Under the pieces are notes generated by a model, which was given only the letters and a program-made list of their open reading frames with translations, was not told the DNA's origin and searched no databases. A stretch of 64,000 bases of DNA from NCBI RefSeq assembly GCF_029873635.1, contig NC_080422.1:18072049-18136048 (forward strand). Direction: 5' to 3'. The translations under genes and the position numbers were made by a program. The stretch comes from Malania oleifera (lineage: Eukaryota; Streptophyta; Magnoliopsida; Santalales; Ximeniaceae). Below are positions 1 to 11,844 of this stretch, piece by piece; positions within the stretch are counted from its first letter, which is position 1; every line of letters starts with the position of its first letter.

Positions 1-1
1 A

Positions 2-1426
2 GAGGAGACGAAAGGAAAACAAGTTGGTCGACCCTTACATATTCTGAACAAGAAGAACTTTAAGTTTGAGAGTCAAGAAACTCAGGTCGTTTATGTGGTT
101 GTTGCTAAGGAAGCCGAGCAGAAGAGTCTTGAGCAGGAGACACCTCCAGAAGTATTCCCCATACTTTTTGAGTTTGAAGATGTCATTTCTGAGCCACCGA
201 GTGAATTGCCTCCGATGAGAGATATTCAACATGCTATTGATCTTGTTCCTGGTTCATCTTTACCTAATTTGCCACATTATAGAATGAACCCAAAGGAACA
301 TGACGAGCTAAAGAGGCAAGTAGATGAACTAAGGGAAAAGGGTTTTATTCATAAGAGCATGAGTCCATATGCATGTGCTGCCCTTCTCACTCCCAAAAAG
401 GATGGCACCTGGAGGATGTGCATTGATAGTAGAGCTATCAACAAGATCACCGTCAAGTATCGATTTCCCATACCTAGACTTGATGACATGCATGATCAAA
501 TGGTGGGATCCAAAATATTTTCCAAAATAGATCTTAAAAGTGGATACCATCAGATTAGAATCCAACCAGGGGATGAGTGGAAAACTGCTTTCAAGACAAA
601 GGATGGGTTATATGAGTGGTTAGTGATGCCCTTCGGCTTAACTAACGCACCAATCACTTTCATGAGAGTTATGACCAAACTTTTAAGACCTTTCATTGGG
701 CACTTCCTAGTAGTCTACTTTGATGATATCTTGATCTATTGTCAGACTAGGGAGGATCACCTTCTCCACTTGAGGAGCGTCTTTGAGGTCCTAAGAGAAC
801 AAAAATTGTATGCAAACCTAAAGAAGTGTGTATTTATGACCACACAAGTCATCTTCTTAGGGTTTGTAATCTCTGACAAGGGAGTTTCTGTTGACCCTGA
901 AAAGGTCAAAGCCATCAGGGATTGGCCCACTCCTAAAAACATTCATGAAGTAAGGAGTTTTCATGGGTTAGCCACATTCTATAGAAGGTTCATTAGAAAC
1001 TTCAGCACTATCATGGCTCCCATTACAAACTCTCTCAAAAAAGGTGATTTTTCATGGTCAAAATCTGCAACTAAAGCTTTTTTGGATATTAAGGACATGA
1101 TGACTAGAGCACCAGTGTTATGTCTCCCTGATTTTCAAAAACTATTTGAGGTTGCATGTGATGCATCGGGAGTTGGCATAGGAGGAGTGCTTAGTCAAGA
1201 AGGTCACCCAATTGCCTTCTTCAGTAAGAAGTTGAATGAGGCAAAACAGAGATATTCCACTTATGAGAAAGAGTTTTATGCTGTAGTGCAGTCATTGCGA
1301 CATTGGAGACATTACCTTCTTCCCCAAGAGTTTGTCTTATACTCTGACTACCAGGCCCTTAGGTATTTGCATACTCAAAGGAAGTTGGGGCATAGACACA
1401 TAAAATGGGTTGAGTACATACAATAG
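2..1426 (+). pseudogene. Ty3/gypsy pol: reverse transcriptase and RNase H
   Basis: The frame is open from position 2, so the coding sequence enters from outside the window; the first ATG at 95 is not a true start. Near 715-727 the reverse transcriptase active site reads YFDD within [10 protein letters not shown] and is intact. Other family hallmarks are [13 protein letters not shown] and MPFGLTNAP. RNase H follows at about 1140-1420, with the [11 protein letters not shown] and [10 protein letters not shown] motifs. The frame ends at a TAG (1424-1426) where relatives read glutamate (EYIQ then EFTF), so this looks like a single GAG to TAG change. The enzyme would copy element RNA into DNA in cytoplasmic particles. 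The domain assignment is firm; loss of function is inferred from this and later stops. Confidence 0.9.
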
Positions 1427-2765
1427 TTCACCTTTGTGCTCAAATACCGAGCTGGTGTCGAGAACAAAGTAGTTGATGCTTTGAATTGGGTCGTAGTCAC
1501 ATTGCAGACACTTCATATTAAGATTATTGGCTTCGAAAGCATCAAGCATGAATACCCTCAGTGTCATGACTTTTCTGATATATTCTCTGATCTGCTTCAG
1601 GGTACTTCTATTACTCACCCCGATTTTATCATTCATGATGGGTTCCTCTTCAAGGGAACGCGATTGTGCATCCCATCCACGTCTCTACGTGACCAATTGA
1701 TTGAAGAGTTACATACGGGGGGCGCCGCAGGTCATTTTGGTAGGGACAAGACAATTGCTATGTTAGAAGATAGGTTTTATTGGCCTAGTATCAAGAGGGA
1801 TGTTGTCAGAATTGTTTCCCACTATCGCACATGTCAGACAACTAAGGGCAGGTAACAAAACACTGGGTTATACACTCCATTACCAGTACCACATGTACCT
1901 TGGCAAGACATTAACATGGACTTTGTGCTAGGACTCCCTAGGACTGTGAGGGGAAATGATTCAGTATTTGTTGTTGTGGATAGATTTTTCAAGATGTCAC
2001 ATTTTATTCCATGCAACAAAACACATGATGCATCTAAAATTGCCACCATATTTTTTTGAGAGGTAGCGAGACTTCATGGTCTTCCAATGACTATTGTTTC
2101 TGATAGAGATGTTAAATTTGTTAGCTACTTCTGGAAAACTTTGTGGGCAATGCTAGGTACCAAGCTCAAGTTCTCAAGTGCATACCATCCCCAAACCGAT
2201 GGACAAACTGAAGTAGTAAATAAGGAGCCTTGGTGACCTACTACACTGCTTGGTTGGAGAGCATATCACCACATGGTGTTTATGTCTTCCTATGGCAGAG
2301 TTTGCATTCAATAGCTTAGTGAATAGGACCACAGGACTTAGCCCTTTTCAGATCGTCATTGGTTATAGTCCCAAGAAGCCTATAGACCTCATTCCATTGC
2401 CACCGGAGTCTAGAGTTAGCGAGTCAGCTGATACTTTTGCAAAACACATACATGACTTACACTCTGAGATCAGAATGAAAATTAATTTGAGCAATGAACA
2501 TTATAAATCTATTGCTGACATACATAGCAGGTTGCAGGAATTTTCAAAAGGTGATATGGTTATGGTTCGAATTCGTCCCGAACGAATTCCTTCAGGAAGG
2601 GTAAGAAAGCTTCATGCTAAAAAGATGGGACCATTTAAAGTCCTAAAGAAAATAAGCTCTAATGCATACATGTTAGATATTCGTCTTGATTATGGCATAA
2701 GCAAAGTATTTAATGTTAAGGATCTAACCCTTTTTCTTGAAGCCAATTCTTTTTTCAGAGCCTAG
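1427..2765 (+). pseudogene. Ty3/gypsy pol: RNase H tail and integrase, broken
   Basis: The frame continues after the stop with the end of RNase H (KYRAGVENKVVDAL). The integrase zinc-binding region follows at about 1700-1850 (HTGGAAGHFGRDKT, then HYRTCQ). The catalytic core at about 1900-2220 keeps recognisable D, D and E blocks ([29 protein letters not shown]). It is broken by TAA at 1853, TGA at 2057 and TGA at 2234, and the frame shifts near 2236-2250. The C-terminal half (MAEFAFNSLVNRTTGLSPF to the GPFKVLKKI block) is then open to 2765. Integrase would insert the element's DNA; this copy cannot encode a complete one. Confidence 0.88.
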
Positions 2766-2868
2766 TCATACTAACCCTGTAGGTGATCTTTCCCCATTTA
2801 TAGACACAAATACTATGAAAGAGCCAAAATTGCCTTTGCCACCACCATTAATTCCACCCAAGAAAACT

Positions 2869-3038
2869 AAGCAAATTGAAAAGATTTTGGATGATAAAAC
2901 AACACACACACACGGACTGGATCATACAAAAAATTCTTGGTCAAATGGAAAGGCAAAGCCCTATTAGAACGAAGTTGGATCTTACAGGAAGAAGTTCTAC
3001 GCCTCAACCCAGAACTATACACCGAGTATCTTCAATAA
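2869..3038 (+). pseudogene. Chromodomain-like tail of gypsy pol
   Basis: A short conserved module follows the integrase. It starts QIEKILDD, then reads YKKFLVKWKGKALLERSWIL and ends LNPELYTEYLQ with a TAA at 3036-3038. The WKG and SW residues fit the aromatic positions of a retroelement chromodomain, which steers integration by binding modified histones. The reading frame changes inside a short CA run (about 2901-2912), so a slippage indel in that run probably broke it. The clade remains uncertain. Confidence 0.6.
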
Positions 3039-3067
3039 AATTCTACAGGGCAGAATTCTTTGCATCC

Positions 3068-3076
3068 AAGGAGAGA
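3068..3076 (+). other. Polypurine tract candidate
   Basis: The all-purine stretch AAGGAGAGA lies 30 bp after the pol stop codon and is followed at once by TGATGGGGATC, which would be the 3' LTR start. This is the expected position of the plus-strand primer. Confidence 0.6.
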
Positions 3077-3930
3077 TGATGGGGATCAACAATCACCAAG
3101 GATAACATTCGTTGAGATGGTGTCACGTGGATACATTCGTTGGGATGAAAGGAACTGCACACCTTTACAAAAAAATGCATAACTTCATCTACAGATGCCC
3201 AAATAACCCGATTCCAATTGGGTTGGAAAGAAGACTCCCATACCTTTCTTTAAGTATAGGGAAATCATTAATTTCAAATTGTACACGAATTGGCAGCCCA
3301 ATAACAGTACCCATTCATCCAGAAATTCTGCATCACATGGACAATTATACACCTTCACCAAATATGCCATAACTTTCTCAAAAAAATTCCAAATGGAGTG
3401 GTTCAAAGTGTGTTGCTAATAAGACTTCCATATATGTAATTTTTTATATGGTACGTGAGATAATTCAAAGTATTGACCATCTAGAAGGCCGAAGAATGAG
3501 ACTATTTGTTTTGAAAATTTTACATTTTTGACTTTTTGGTTTCACTTTATCATTTTCCATTCATAGATTGTTATATTTTATTTAATTATGGTTGGAGGGT
3601 TGTTCCAACATCTCTATACATAGCTGGGCATGTAAGTTATTGGCGACATCAAGTATTTTGAATTGAATCAAGATTTATTGCCTTATGCTTAAGCTTTAAG
3701 CTTGTTCTCTCTTTGTGAGTGAGTGGTGAGAGACCACATCCCTTCTCCTTTGGAGATTAAGTGGTGAGAGACCACGAGATTATCATTCTCCATTTTCTAT
3801 ATTACCATTCCAGTAGTTGTTGTGTGAGATTATTACTTCAATAATCAAGCAAGATCAATCACAATCCCAAGAAGCGTAGAAAATCACCATTCGAGATATC
3901 GAGCAAGGTTCGAGTGTGTTGTGTTCATCA
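3077..3930 (+). repeat. Candidate 3' LTR of the first gypsy element
   Basis: The candidate starts with TG directly after the polypurine tract. It contains a duplicated GTGGTGAGAGACCAC motif near 3725-3775 and a possible TATA element near 3615. A CA at 3929-3930 is a plausible end. No second LTR is available for comparison, so the right boundary is a guess. Confidence 0.4.
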
Positions 3931-5414
3931 TTCCAAATAGTTTCAGTAAGCTCATTTCAATCACTTCCAAAATAAACCCTAGATAGCCAATATTATATTT
4001 ACCTTCCATTAGCCTTTTCAAAATATCCATTACATGTCTTTGAATAATCTCTGCAGACAAACTCTTCAAAGTCTAGAAGATTTTTCATACTTGAATGCTT
4101 GATTGTATCTTATTCTAAGGATATATAATTTGCATGTTTAGGCTTAATTCTAAGGCTTGAATTTACCATCTTTCAAGTAATTATCTTATGCTACTTGATT
4201 AGGTCCTAAGGACAAGTCTACATGAAACCTATAACTTTTTGAATTTTCCACAACCTATAGTTTTCACATATAATTTATATTGGTCATTGTGGTTAATTAA
4301 ATTTTCATCTTAAAGTGTATCTGGTGTGTGCACATTTGTGAGAGGGTCTTTGGTAAGACTAGGGTTCTTAGAATTGTCCTACATCACTCGGGGCTTTGAG
4401 CAGGGACTTCAAGGCTTTTGTTTTGATCATGGGCTAGAGACTTCTCTTAGAATACGAGCTTGGGAAGCCTAGAACATGGACCCTACGAATTTTCTTAGAA
4501 CATGGGCTTAGGGAGCTTAGAATAGGCCTTTGGGTTTTCGTTTTGAGATGGTGAGTTACATGAGGATTCCTTCTCCTATCCTTGTTGAACAAATATATTG
4601 TAATGGAAGTAACCAATCTACCTTAAGTCTTGGTACTCCTTCGGCTCTTGTTTTCCTATTCTTTGTTGTTCCTTCTCCAGCGTCTAGGACATGCATTACT
4701 CGACCCCCTTTTGGTGTGGGGGTCTTTCTTGCTATGGGTTCTTCGATTCTAGGTTCTTTTGGTCTTGGGAACCCATGGGCTATGGACTCCGCATCTTTGA
4801 CTCTTCCTTTGAGAAGTGTGTGATATTACCCTTTCCTCTCAACTAGGGTCTTACCCCAACTCTCACTATTATGCTCTCCTCTCTTTTTATTTTTCTTTGA
4901 TTTTTCTCCTTCTTCATCGTGTCCTCAACCCTCTATGAAAGCACCCTACTTATAGGGTCATGGCCTCGGCGAGCACGCTTTCCTTCCTACACAAACTTTC
5001 CATCCATAGTCGTGGCTCATTGAAATCAGATTCTCTAAGTCGATTTCTTCTCATATAGATCCTAAGCCAGATATTTGGATTGGAAATGTATCAAGCATGC
5101 AAATCATTTATTTTGTGAAACAAATCCTTCAATTAATTTATAGAATCAATCCAAAATTTCTCTCTTTATTACTTGATCTCTTTCTAACTTTGTGCGTGTG
5201 TGCAAGTGCCAGCTGCAGCTCTCGAATATTCCTTTGATATTCCATGTATCTCCCTGTAGTTTCCTATTTGCCCATGTATTTTTGTGTATTTCCTACGTTT
5301 CCCTATATTTCCCTTTATTTTCCTGTATTCTTATGTATCTCCCTGTGTTCCCCTCATTTTCCTTGTATTATTATAAATATTAATGAAGAATTTGTAATAT
5401 TTCAAGCCTCAGTT

Positions 5415-5420
<6 letters not shown>
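3931..5420. other. Non-coding stretch, no gene recognised
   Basis: I see no coherent coding region. From 4330 to 4560 phrases such as 'gggctt...agaat' recur loosely. From about 5236 to 5370 the + strand is pyrimidine-rich and repeats a degenerate 'GTATTTCCCT' phrase roughly every 12 bp. A TATAAATATTAAT element lies near 5372. The texture suggests LTR remnants, but I could not place them in a family. Confidence 0.4.
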
Positions 5421-5494
<74 letters not shown>

Positions 5495-5508
5495 ATATAT
5501 ATATCGTG
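5421..5508. repeat. Compound AT/GT microsatellite
   Basis: About 13 AT units (5421-5446) run directly into about 22 GT units (5447-5490), followed by a short AT tail. Confidence 0.97.
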
Positions 5509-5559
5509 TAAGTCCTCTAGAGGAAAACATATTTCAACTTGTTTGCATGTAGATTTCAA

Positions 5560-6480
5560 GTTTGGCACGAGTTAATATGGATTCGAAAAATAAGTTTTGA
5601 GAATGTAATAAGGTTCCTGTGGGATTAACTTCCCTACATCGATCCCATGAAAGTTTTTTTCTAAAAAGTTTAAAATTAATTTTTATTTTTTTTTTCTCAA
5701 AATGCAAGAATAAACACTAAGCTTTCACAAAAATGAATCTTGAAGAAGTAATGGGACATCTGCCTTAGGCTGAAAGGAACAAGTCATTGATTCACAATAC
5801 TAACCCAATCATTGGCCTCACAAAAGTCTCTTTATAAAATATTAATTTTATTTTCCTTTCGATTTCAAATTATAAAAATAAATACTGATCCTTTTCAAAA
5901 ACATATCTTAAGGAAGTAATTGAACCCTGAATTAATTTTCCCACACTGTCCCACAAAAACCTCTTTCAAAGTCATCATTCGTTTTTCCTTCTTACCTTGA
6001 ATTGTGGAAAAATAAAATAAAAAATTGGCCCTTTCCGAAATTGGAGTTTGTCCTAAAAATGTTTTTTTTCTAGTTTAAAAGTCTTTTCGATTTCCCCAAA
6101 TTGAAATTTTCCAAACACCTAAAATGCTGTCCTCTCTCTTTAAAGTCAAAGACGTTTTCTTGGTTTTTCAAAACCCCTTTTTTTTTTTTTTTGGTATATG
6201 CTATTACCCAATTCAAAAACCTTGAACTCCCCCTTTGAATTTGCTAAAATCTCTTTTTTTTAATTCTTAAATATCAACTCTCCCACTCTAAGGGATTCAT
6301 TTAAAAAAATACCCAAAAAATTTTCGAGCTACGGAAACTTGATCCCAGGTTTGGGATATGTAGGCAACTTACCCTAAAATGGGTAAGTTCAATCCATAAA
6401 ATAAATGTTTTTTTGTCCCCTAAAAGCCACAAATTAGTCTTCAAAATAAAGGAATGACAGTTAGATGTGCGGGTTCAATC
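5560..6480 (+). repeat. Ogre/Tat-like LTR remnant
   Basis: The phrase around 6327-6372 (an 'agctacggaaacttgatccc' block followed by GGGATATGTAGGCAACTT) matches a phrase I know from LTRs of plant Tat/Ogre gypsy elements. The preceding 700 bp is AT-rich and shows loosely repeated 'tcccacaaaagtctcttt' phrases. No open frames, TSD or second LTR were found, so limits and family are tentative. Confidence 0.4.
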
Positions 6481-6835
6481 CTCAGAATAGGTCTCACACA
6501 ATACTATTATTTTTTTTTTTTTTTCAAAATAGGAGGCACACAACAACAACCAAACATAAGCATGGTAACCACTCCATGAATGGGTGCCAATAGATGTGTT
6601 AGGAGGGTACCAATTAATTTTGGGCTCTAAGTGGTTAATTTGGTGGGGAAAATTTATATTTTTATTTTTGAAACTGTCTTTCATTCCCTTTATTTTATCC
6701 TAATGATGTAGCTGCAGCATGTGGGGGATTTCCCACATAGCCTGAGGAGAGGGGGCTGTGCTTTGCATGTGTTGAATATGGGTTTAATTAGTTCAAAATG
6801 ACCCAAATGGCCTTGGAACACATGAAAAAAAAAAC

Positions 6836-7040
6836 AACCCATATTTAGCATCAAATAAAAGCAGAGGTCCATAATGGGCCTTAAATAAGCACATAGGACC
6901 ACTATTGGACTTTAATTTGACAAATAGGCCTATATTGGGCCTCAATTTGACACTCAGGCCGATATTGGGCCTTATTTTGACACACAAGCCCAAAATTGGG
7001 CTTCAATTCAAAGCATAGCCCTATGGGTTTCAAATTATGG
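6836..7040. repeat. 30-bp tandem repeat, about six units
   Basis: Units of 30-31 bp built on 'GGCCnATATTGGGCCTnAATTTGACACA' repeat about six times and decay towards both ends. Because 30 is a multiple of three, the minus strand reads a 10-residue periodic peptide (RPNIGLSVKL-like). Confidence 0.85.
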
Positions 7041-8475
7041 CCGAATTAGTACCTTAATTAATGCTCTCTCTTGTGTAGGTCAGAGGATGGAGACATGAAG
7101 ACTTTAGATTTTTAAAAAGGAGACTCAAATTAATCATTTTATCCATTGATATAAGGAGTTAGTAACTCATTTATGATTATTGGCATGCAAATTGTGATAA
7201 TTTTTGGATGAGATTAATTGAACAAGGGTGCCATTTTTTAAGACTCTTGGCCATGGGTTTTTAGCTTCAAAACTTTGATCTGAATGTTTTTTTTTTTTTT
7301 TGGTTGTAATTGGTGGTAGTTGAGACTTGACCAATCTTGGGCAGAGGTCCCTTCTCTTAATCCCTAGGTAATAAGTATGACATTTGAAATTTTTAACCAA
7401 CAACAAATGTTAAACTTGATTTATTTTCTTCATTAAAAGCCAATTCCTTTTATTAATAATTTCAAAATATGCTAGTGAATCTAAACTTTGGAAGAAACTC
7501 AACAAACCTGCATTCGAAGTTGCATAAAATATAACCTTAAAAGTCCCTAGGTTATATTTCGTAGTAAGATTTCAGATATTAAATTTAAATTTGGATAAAT
7601 TTAAACATATTTTAATATAAATTTTATATTAAATTGTAACCATATCCAATACAAATTTCAAATCAAAAGTCTCACCAAATGCAATATTAGACTTAGATTT
7701 CGAGTCAAGTGCAATCAAAACTAGGCATTAGCGTAAAGGAGATGACTAATTTGGATTAGCAACAGTAGACCATCTCATGGGACTTATATAAGGCCCAGTA
7801 AGCAAAATTATAATTTTTCTAGGATCCACTTCCTTTGGTGCAACCTCTTAAGGCCCACCTTGAGCCCAATACCAACTCTAATATTATGAATAAAGTTTTA
7901 AAACTTTTAAAACTATGAGCATGTGTTCATATATTTTACCTTCACAACTTTGAGCCAATTGTCATATATAAGGTCACTGAACCTCTAGAACCTATATATT
8001 TCACATACTCTCAACATTTATGCATTCTAGTTTGTTGAATAAATTAAATTATTCATATATCATATGTTTGTGTACCTACAAACTAAACTCTCTTACCTTT
8101 GTTCTAATATTTTTACATGTTATAATGTATTGTACCTAGAGTTCATATAATTTTGAATACTCATGATGTTACGTTTGGAAGTATGAATTTTGATCCTTTG
8201 ATTTGGATTTTAATATAATTTTATATTATATTTATTCAAATCCAATATAACTTTAAATTCAATATTATCCAAACATAGGGTTAATGAACGAATGTCTTGG
8301 ATTGTTAACATATTCAAGGATCAATTATGAGAAAATTAAAAATTAAATGCAATTTTTGAATTAAATTTGGAACTATGATTATGCAAATGCATGCAAGTAT
8401 GTATTATTTTAGTCATTTCAAATTATTGAAATTGACGGTAAAATTATTATTATTGATGAGACACATAACCTTAAG
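7041..8475. other. AT-rich non-coding sequence
   Basis: There is no coding signal. Two AT-rich blocks (about 7560-7690 and 8171-8277) look like short palindromic elements. The last 130 bp (from about 8340) belongs to the duplicated flank described separately. Confidence 0.6.
8171..8277. repeat. MITE-like AT-rich element
   Basis: The block begins CGTTTGGAA and ends TCCAAACA, giving short inverted ends around an AT-rich core of about 107 bp. A similar block lies at 16963-17079. I could not confirm a TSD. Confidence 0.4.
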
Positions 8476-8482
8476 CATACAC
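8340..8482 (+). repeat. Segmental duplication copy A, left flank
   Basis: The stretch with 'gcaagtatgtattattttag' and 'aaaattattattattgatg' is nearly repeated at 40953-41035, and its continuation 'acacataaccttaa' matches 50847-50862. This is the sequence that the copia element interrupts in copy B. Confidence 0.85.
8476..8482. other. LINE target-site duplication, 3' side
   Basis: CATACAC at 8476-8482 recurs at 16471-16477 beyond the LINE's 5' end. The T after it merges with the poly-T run (8483-8492) that is the LINE poly-A tail read on the + strand. The copy B paralogue has a single CATACAC at this point (near 50901). Confidence 0.75.
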
Positions 8483-8739
8483 TTTTTTTTTTGGTAAAAG
8501 AGGGCGGCACCTCTTAACTTTATTAAACCCCTCACTTATGACGAAGAAAAACTGTGGTTACAATTTTGAGATTTTGGGACAACAAAAGCAAATTCCAAGA
8601 CCCTAAAACTAACTTAACCAACATAAACAAAAACAAAAAAACCAAACACCAGCAACCAAAAAGCTAAGAAGCTAAACCACTAAATGTGTAATAACACAAA
8701 ACATCATGAGCGCAAAGAAGGAAAACTTAACAAGTCCAA

Positions 8740-9588
8740 TCACATCATTTCCCTGACTTGCTGAGGAAGATCATCTTGACAACTATATGATCGAGAAATA
8801 CCAAATTCACCCTGTTTGGTGAAGAAATCTGCACTTTTATTCGCCTCCCTGTAAACATGTTCCACTTTGAACTGTATGCCTCTTAATGATAGCAAAAGTT
8901 CTTCCCACAATTCCCATAAGTTCCAAACCAAGCACTTCCCAGAATTTATCCACTGAACCAACAAAGTAGAGTCATATGCAATCTCCACTTGATCAAATCC
9001 GAGATCTTTGTACAAATTAATCCCTAAAATAATCGTCTTCAATTCAGCCATGTTATTTGTTCCATAACCCAATAATGAGGAAAACACAGCTTTAAATAAA
9101 CTTTTTTCATCTCTTATCATGCCTCCACCACCACAATTCCCTGGGTTACCTCTACAGCTCCCATCCACATTCAACTTAACCCAACCTATCCCAAGTTTAC
9201 ACCATCTGACTACACGAGGAAGATGAACCCTCACATTTTTTACTTGAATATCCAAAGCACAAAGGACTGCAATATTCGTGCAAGAAGCAAGTGTACATTT
9301 ATTTAACTTGTCTAAAATGGATCTCAACCAATATTTAATATCAACCCACACAGTTCTCACCGAATCATGAATTGACTCCATCCTGGCTCTACATCTACGA
9401 GTCCAGAGTCTCCAAATGATGAGACTAGGTTTAAAACCTACCAAAATGCCTAACTGTGAGGCCCGTCTTGCATAACTAAACCAGACATTAACTCTCCCTT
9501 TCCAAGTACTCGTTGCCATACAGTTAACACCCAACGCCACTGCTGCTTTTTTCCATACCTCCTGAGCAAAAGATTCGGTGCAAAACAC
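8740..9588 (-). pseudogene. LINE ORF2: RNase H domain
   Basis: The 282-codon open stretch has a plant-LINE RNase H fold from about residue 130 onwards. It shows KLNVDGSCRGNPGNCGGGGMI (catalytic D in NVDGS), NNMAELKTIILG (catalytic E), YDSTLLVQWINSG (catalytic D) and a terminal VYREANKSADFFTK. The first 60 residues continue the zinc-finger region (VFCTESFAQEVWKKAA). It is the 3' end of ORF2. The frame is interrupted upstream, so this is a fragment, although the catalytic residues appear kept. Confidence 0.88.
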
Positions 9589-10272
9589 ATGGTCTAGAGA
9601 TTCAATCTTGGCATTTGAACGACAATCACGTCAAGAGGCCATCTGGACACCTACTTCTTTAATACGAGTATCAACCGGAAGACAAGCGAACCAAGACTTC
9701 CACATACAAATTGACACCCTTTTTGGCAACATAGGATGCCAGATCCATTTTGCAACTAAGAATTCCTCTTTATGCTCCCTTATAATTTCCCAAGCACTTG
9801 CCGTGGTGAATTTCCCATATGTTGAAGGTTCCCAAATTACTGTATCTGGACCCTCCTTGCAAGAAATAGCAAAGTTCATTACTTCCTCAACTTGATCTTC
9901 ACCTAATAGAAGTACTAATAAATCAACATTCCACCCATCTTTATCCCAACAATCTCGAGTTCGAAGCTTATGGTTATTGATTTCCTGAACCTTAGCACAA
10001 AGGGGGCCGGAGGCTAACCAACGATCAAACCAGAAAGAAGTCGACCCTTCTTTAATTTGAACACGGACATGCTCTAAAACTTCAGGAATCATACGAACAA
10101 TCGATCTCCAAAATCCGGTTCCTTTCTCTAGTTTCATTTCTCTCAAGTGGTGTTTCTTATACAAATACTTAACTTTAGAGAATTGAGTCCACAGATTATC
10201 CATAGTTAACAATCTCCACACAAACTTCATATGCAATGATTTTTTTACCTCCTCCAAATCCCTAACACCCAA
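9589..10272 (-). pseudogene. LINE ORF2: zf-RVT linker region
   Basis: This open stretch carries the conserved region after a plant LINE reverse transcriptase: MGVRDLEEVKKSLHMKFVWR, GSTSFWFDRWL and WIWHPMLPKRVSICMWKSWF. The zinc-binding segment follows across the stop (DCRSNAKIESLDHVFC), with the first cysteine of the usual pair lost next to the TGA. The segment joins the reverse transcriptase to RNase H. Confidence 0.85.
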
Positions 10273-10347
10273 ACCACCCTCACAAATAGGCTTGCATATA
10301 TTAGACCAGGAACACCAATTCCTTTTCCTTCTGTCATTTACTCCACT

Positions 10348-11797
10348 CTAAAAAAATTTTGATAACATAGAATTTATCTTTTTGAAGACAGTAGTAGGAA
10401 TGTCCAATACCACCAATTGATGAACTGCCATTGATGATAATACATGCTTAATTAAAATTAGGCGGCCCCCTTGAGATAAAAGCTTAAATTTCCAACCCGC
10501 TATCTTTTTCCTTAATTTATTAACTAGGGGCTCTAAAATACGGGCCGTAAAACGACCTGATACCAAAGGAATACCCAAATATGTAGCAGGAAAACCTTCT
10601 TCCGCAAAGCGAATCGTCCTTAACAGAGATCTCTTCCGAGCAAAAGCAATTCTCTTTGACAAAAAAATACTTGACTTTTCTTTATTTATGAATTGACCAG
10701 ACCAATCCTTATACTTCTTCAAAGTCTTAATAAGCATTCGAATGGAACTTCTCTTTCCATTGGCAAAAATAAGAATGTCATCCGCATAGAGAAGGTGAGA
10801 TACCAAAGGCGCCCCACGAGGATGATAGTAAGCCCTTATCTTATTCTCCATAAAATTTTTCTTTAGAAGTCGAAAGAGAACTTTCTGTAAAATAATAAAT
10901 AGATAAGGAGATAAAGGATCTCCTTGGTGAAGCCCTCGAGAAGGTTTAAAGAAACCTTTATAAGTGTCATTCATCATAATGGAGAACCAAGGAGAGGAAA
11001 CACATTCCGCCACTAAACCACAGAATCTTCGTGAGAAACAAAAGCTTTCCAGAACCAAGTTTAAAAAATCTCAATCGACCTTATCATATGCCTTAGCCAT
11101 GTCCACTTTGATCATTACATTTCCACCATTAGACTTCTTGTGTAGAGAATAAACCATTTCTTGTGCCAAAAAAAATATTTTCAAATATACTTCTGCCAGG
11201 AATGAAAGCTCCCTGTTCCGAAGAAATCAAAGCAGACAATAAACCTATCATCCTTACAACAATAATTTTTGAAAAATTTTTGTAGATAACACTACAAAGA
11301 CTAATAGGCCTAAACTTGTCAAAACTCTGAGGATTCTGAACTTTTGGAATTAGAACAATGTAAGATGTAGAATAAAATCTAAGAAGAGGGGACCTGGCAA
11401 AAAAATCTCTAGCTGCATCGATCACGTTTTTTTTTTTTACAATATTCCAGCAATCTTGGAAAAAATTCGAGCCAAAACCATCCGGACCTGGGCTACTATT
11501 TCTCAGGATAGAAAGAATAGCATCCCTTATCTCCACCTCAGGCGATTCACGACAAAGATCAATATTCTCCTCTTCAGAAACCATAGCAGATATTATATCA
11601 ACAAGGTTAGCTGTTTGATTGGGTCCTACACCTGTTAAGAAAGTTCGAAAATATCTTACTGCACCCTCATGAACAGCAGCTTCCATAGAATCCAACACTT
11701 CTCCATTTGGAAGTTTCAATGAATGAATCATAGTCTTCTTCCTCCTTTGGTTCACAAATGCATGAAAGAATTTTGTATTGTTATCCCCCGCCTCCAA
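10348..11797 (-). pseudogene. LINE ORF2: reverse transcriptase
   Basis: Two open stretches (11129-11797 and 10348-11058) together hold the reverse transcriptase: SIVLIPKV-type and FRPISLCSVIYKNFSKI blocks, SSEQGAFIPGRSI, GLHQGDPLSPYLF and the active site LLYADDILIFANG (about 10773-10802). The catalytic aspartates are intact, but the frame breaks between 11059 and 11128. The N-terminal part reads MEAGDNNTKFFHAF. The enzyme would perform target-primed reverse transcription; this copy cannot make it whole. Confidence 0.9.
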
Positions 11798-11844
11798 CCA
11801 TTTCTTTTGGCTAGCTGAGAAATATGAATCTCCTCCCTCTTTTC

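Larger units (their letters stand above)
1..3930 (+). mobile_element. Ty3/gypsy retrotransposon, 3' part (5' end outside window)
   Basis: The segment holds the pol domains of a Ty3/gypsy element in the usual order: reverse transcriptase, RNase H, integrase and a chromodomain-like tail. These are followed by a polypurine tract and a candidate 3' LTR. The gag, protease and 5' LTR would lie before position 1. The chromodomain-like end suggests a chromovirus, but I cannot assign the clade safely. In-frame stops at 1424-1426, 1853-1855, 2057-2059 and 2234-2236, plus two frame changes, show it is dead. The right edge is inferred, because the matching 5' LTR and TSD are not in the window. Confidence 0.85.

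Noticed and set aside
4530..4823. 97-codon open frame in the + strand
   Set aside because: No recognisable motif, inside a repeat-like non-coding region; probably chance.
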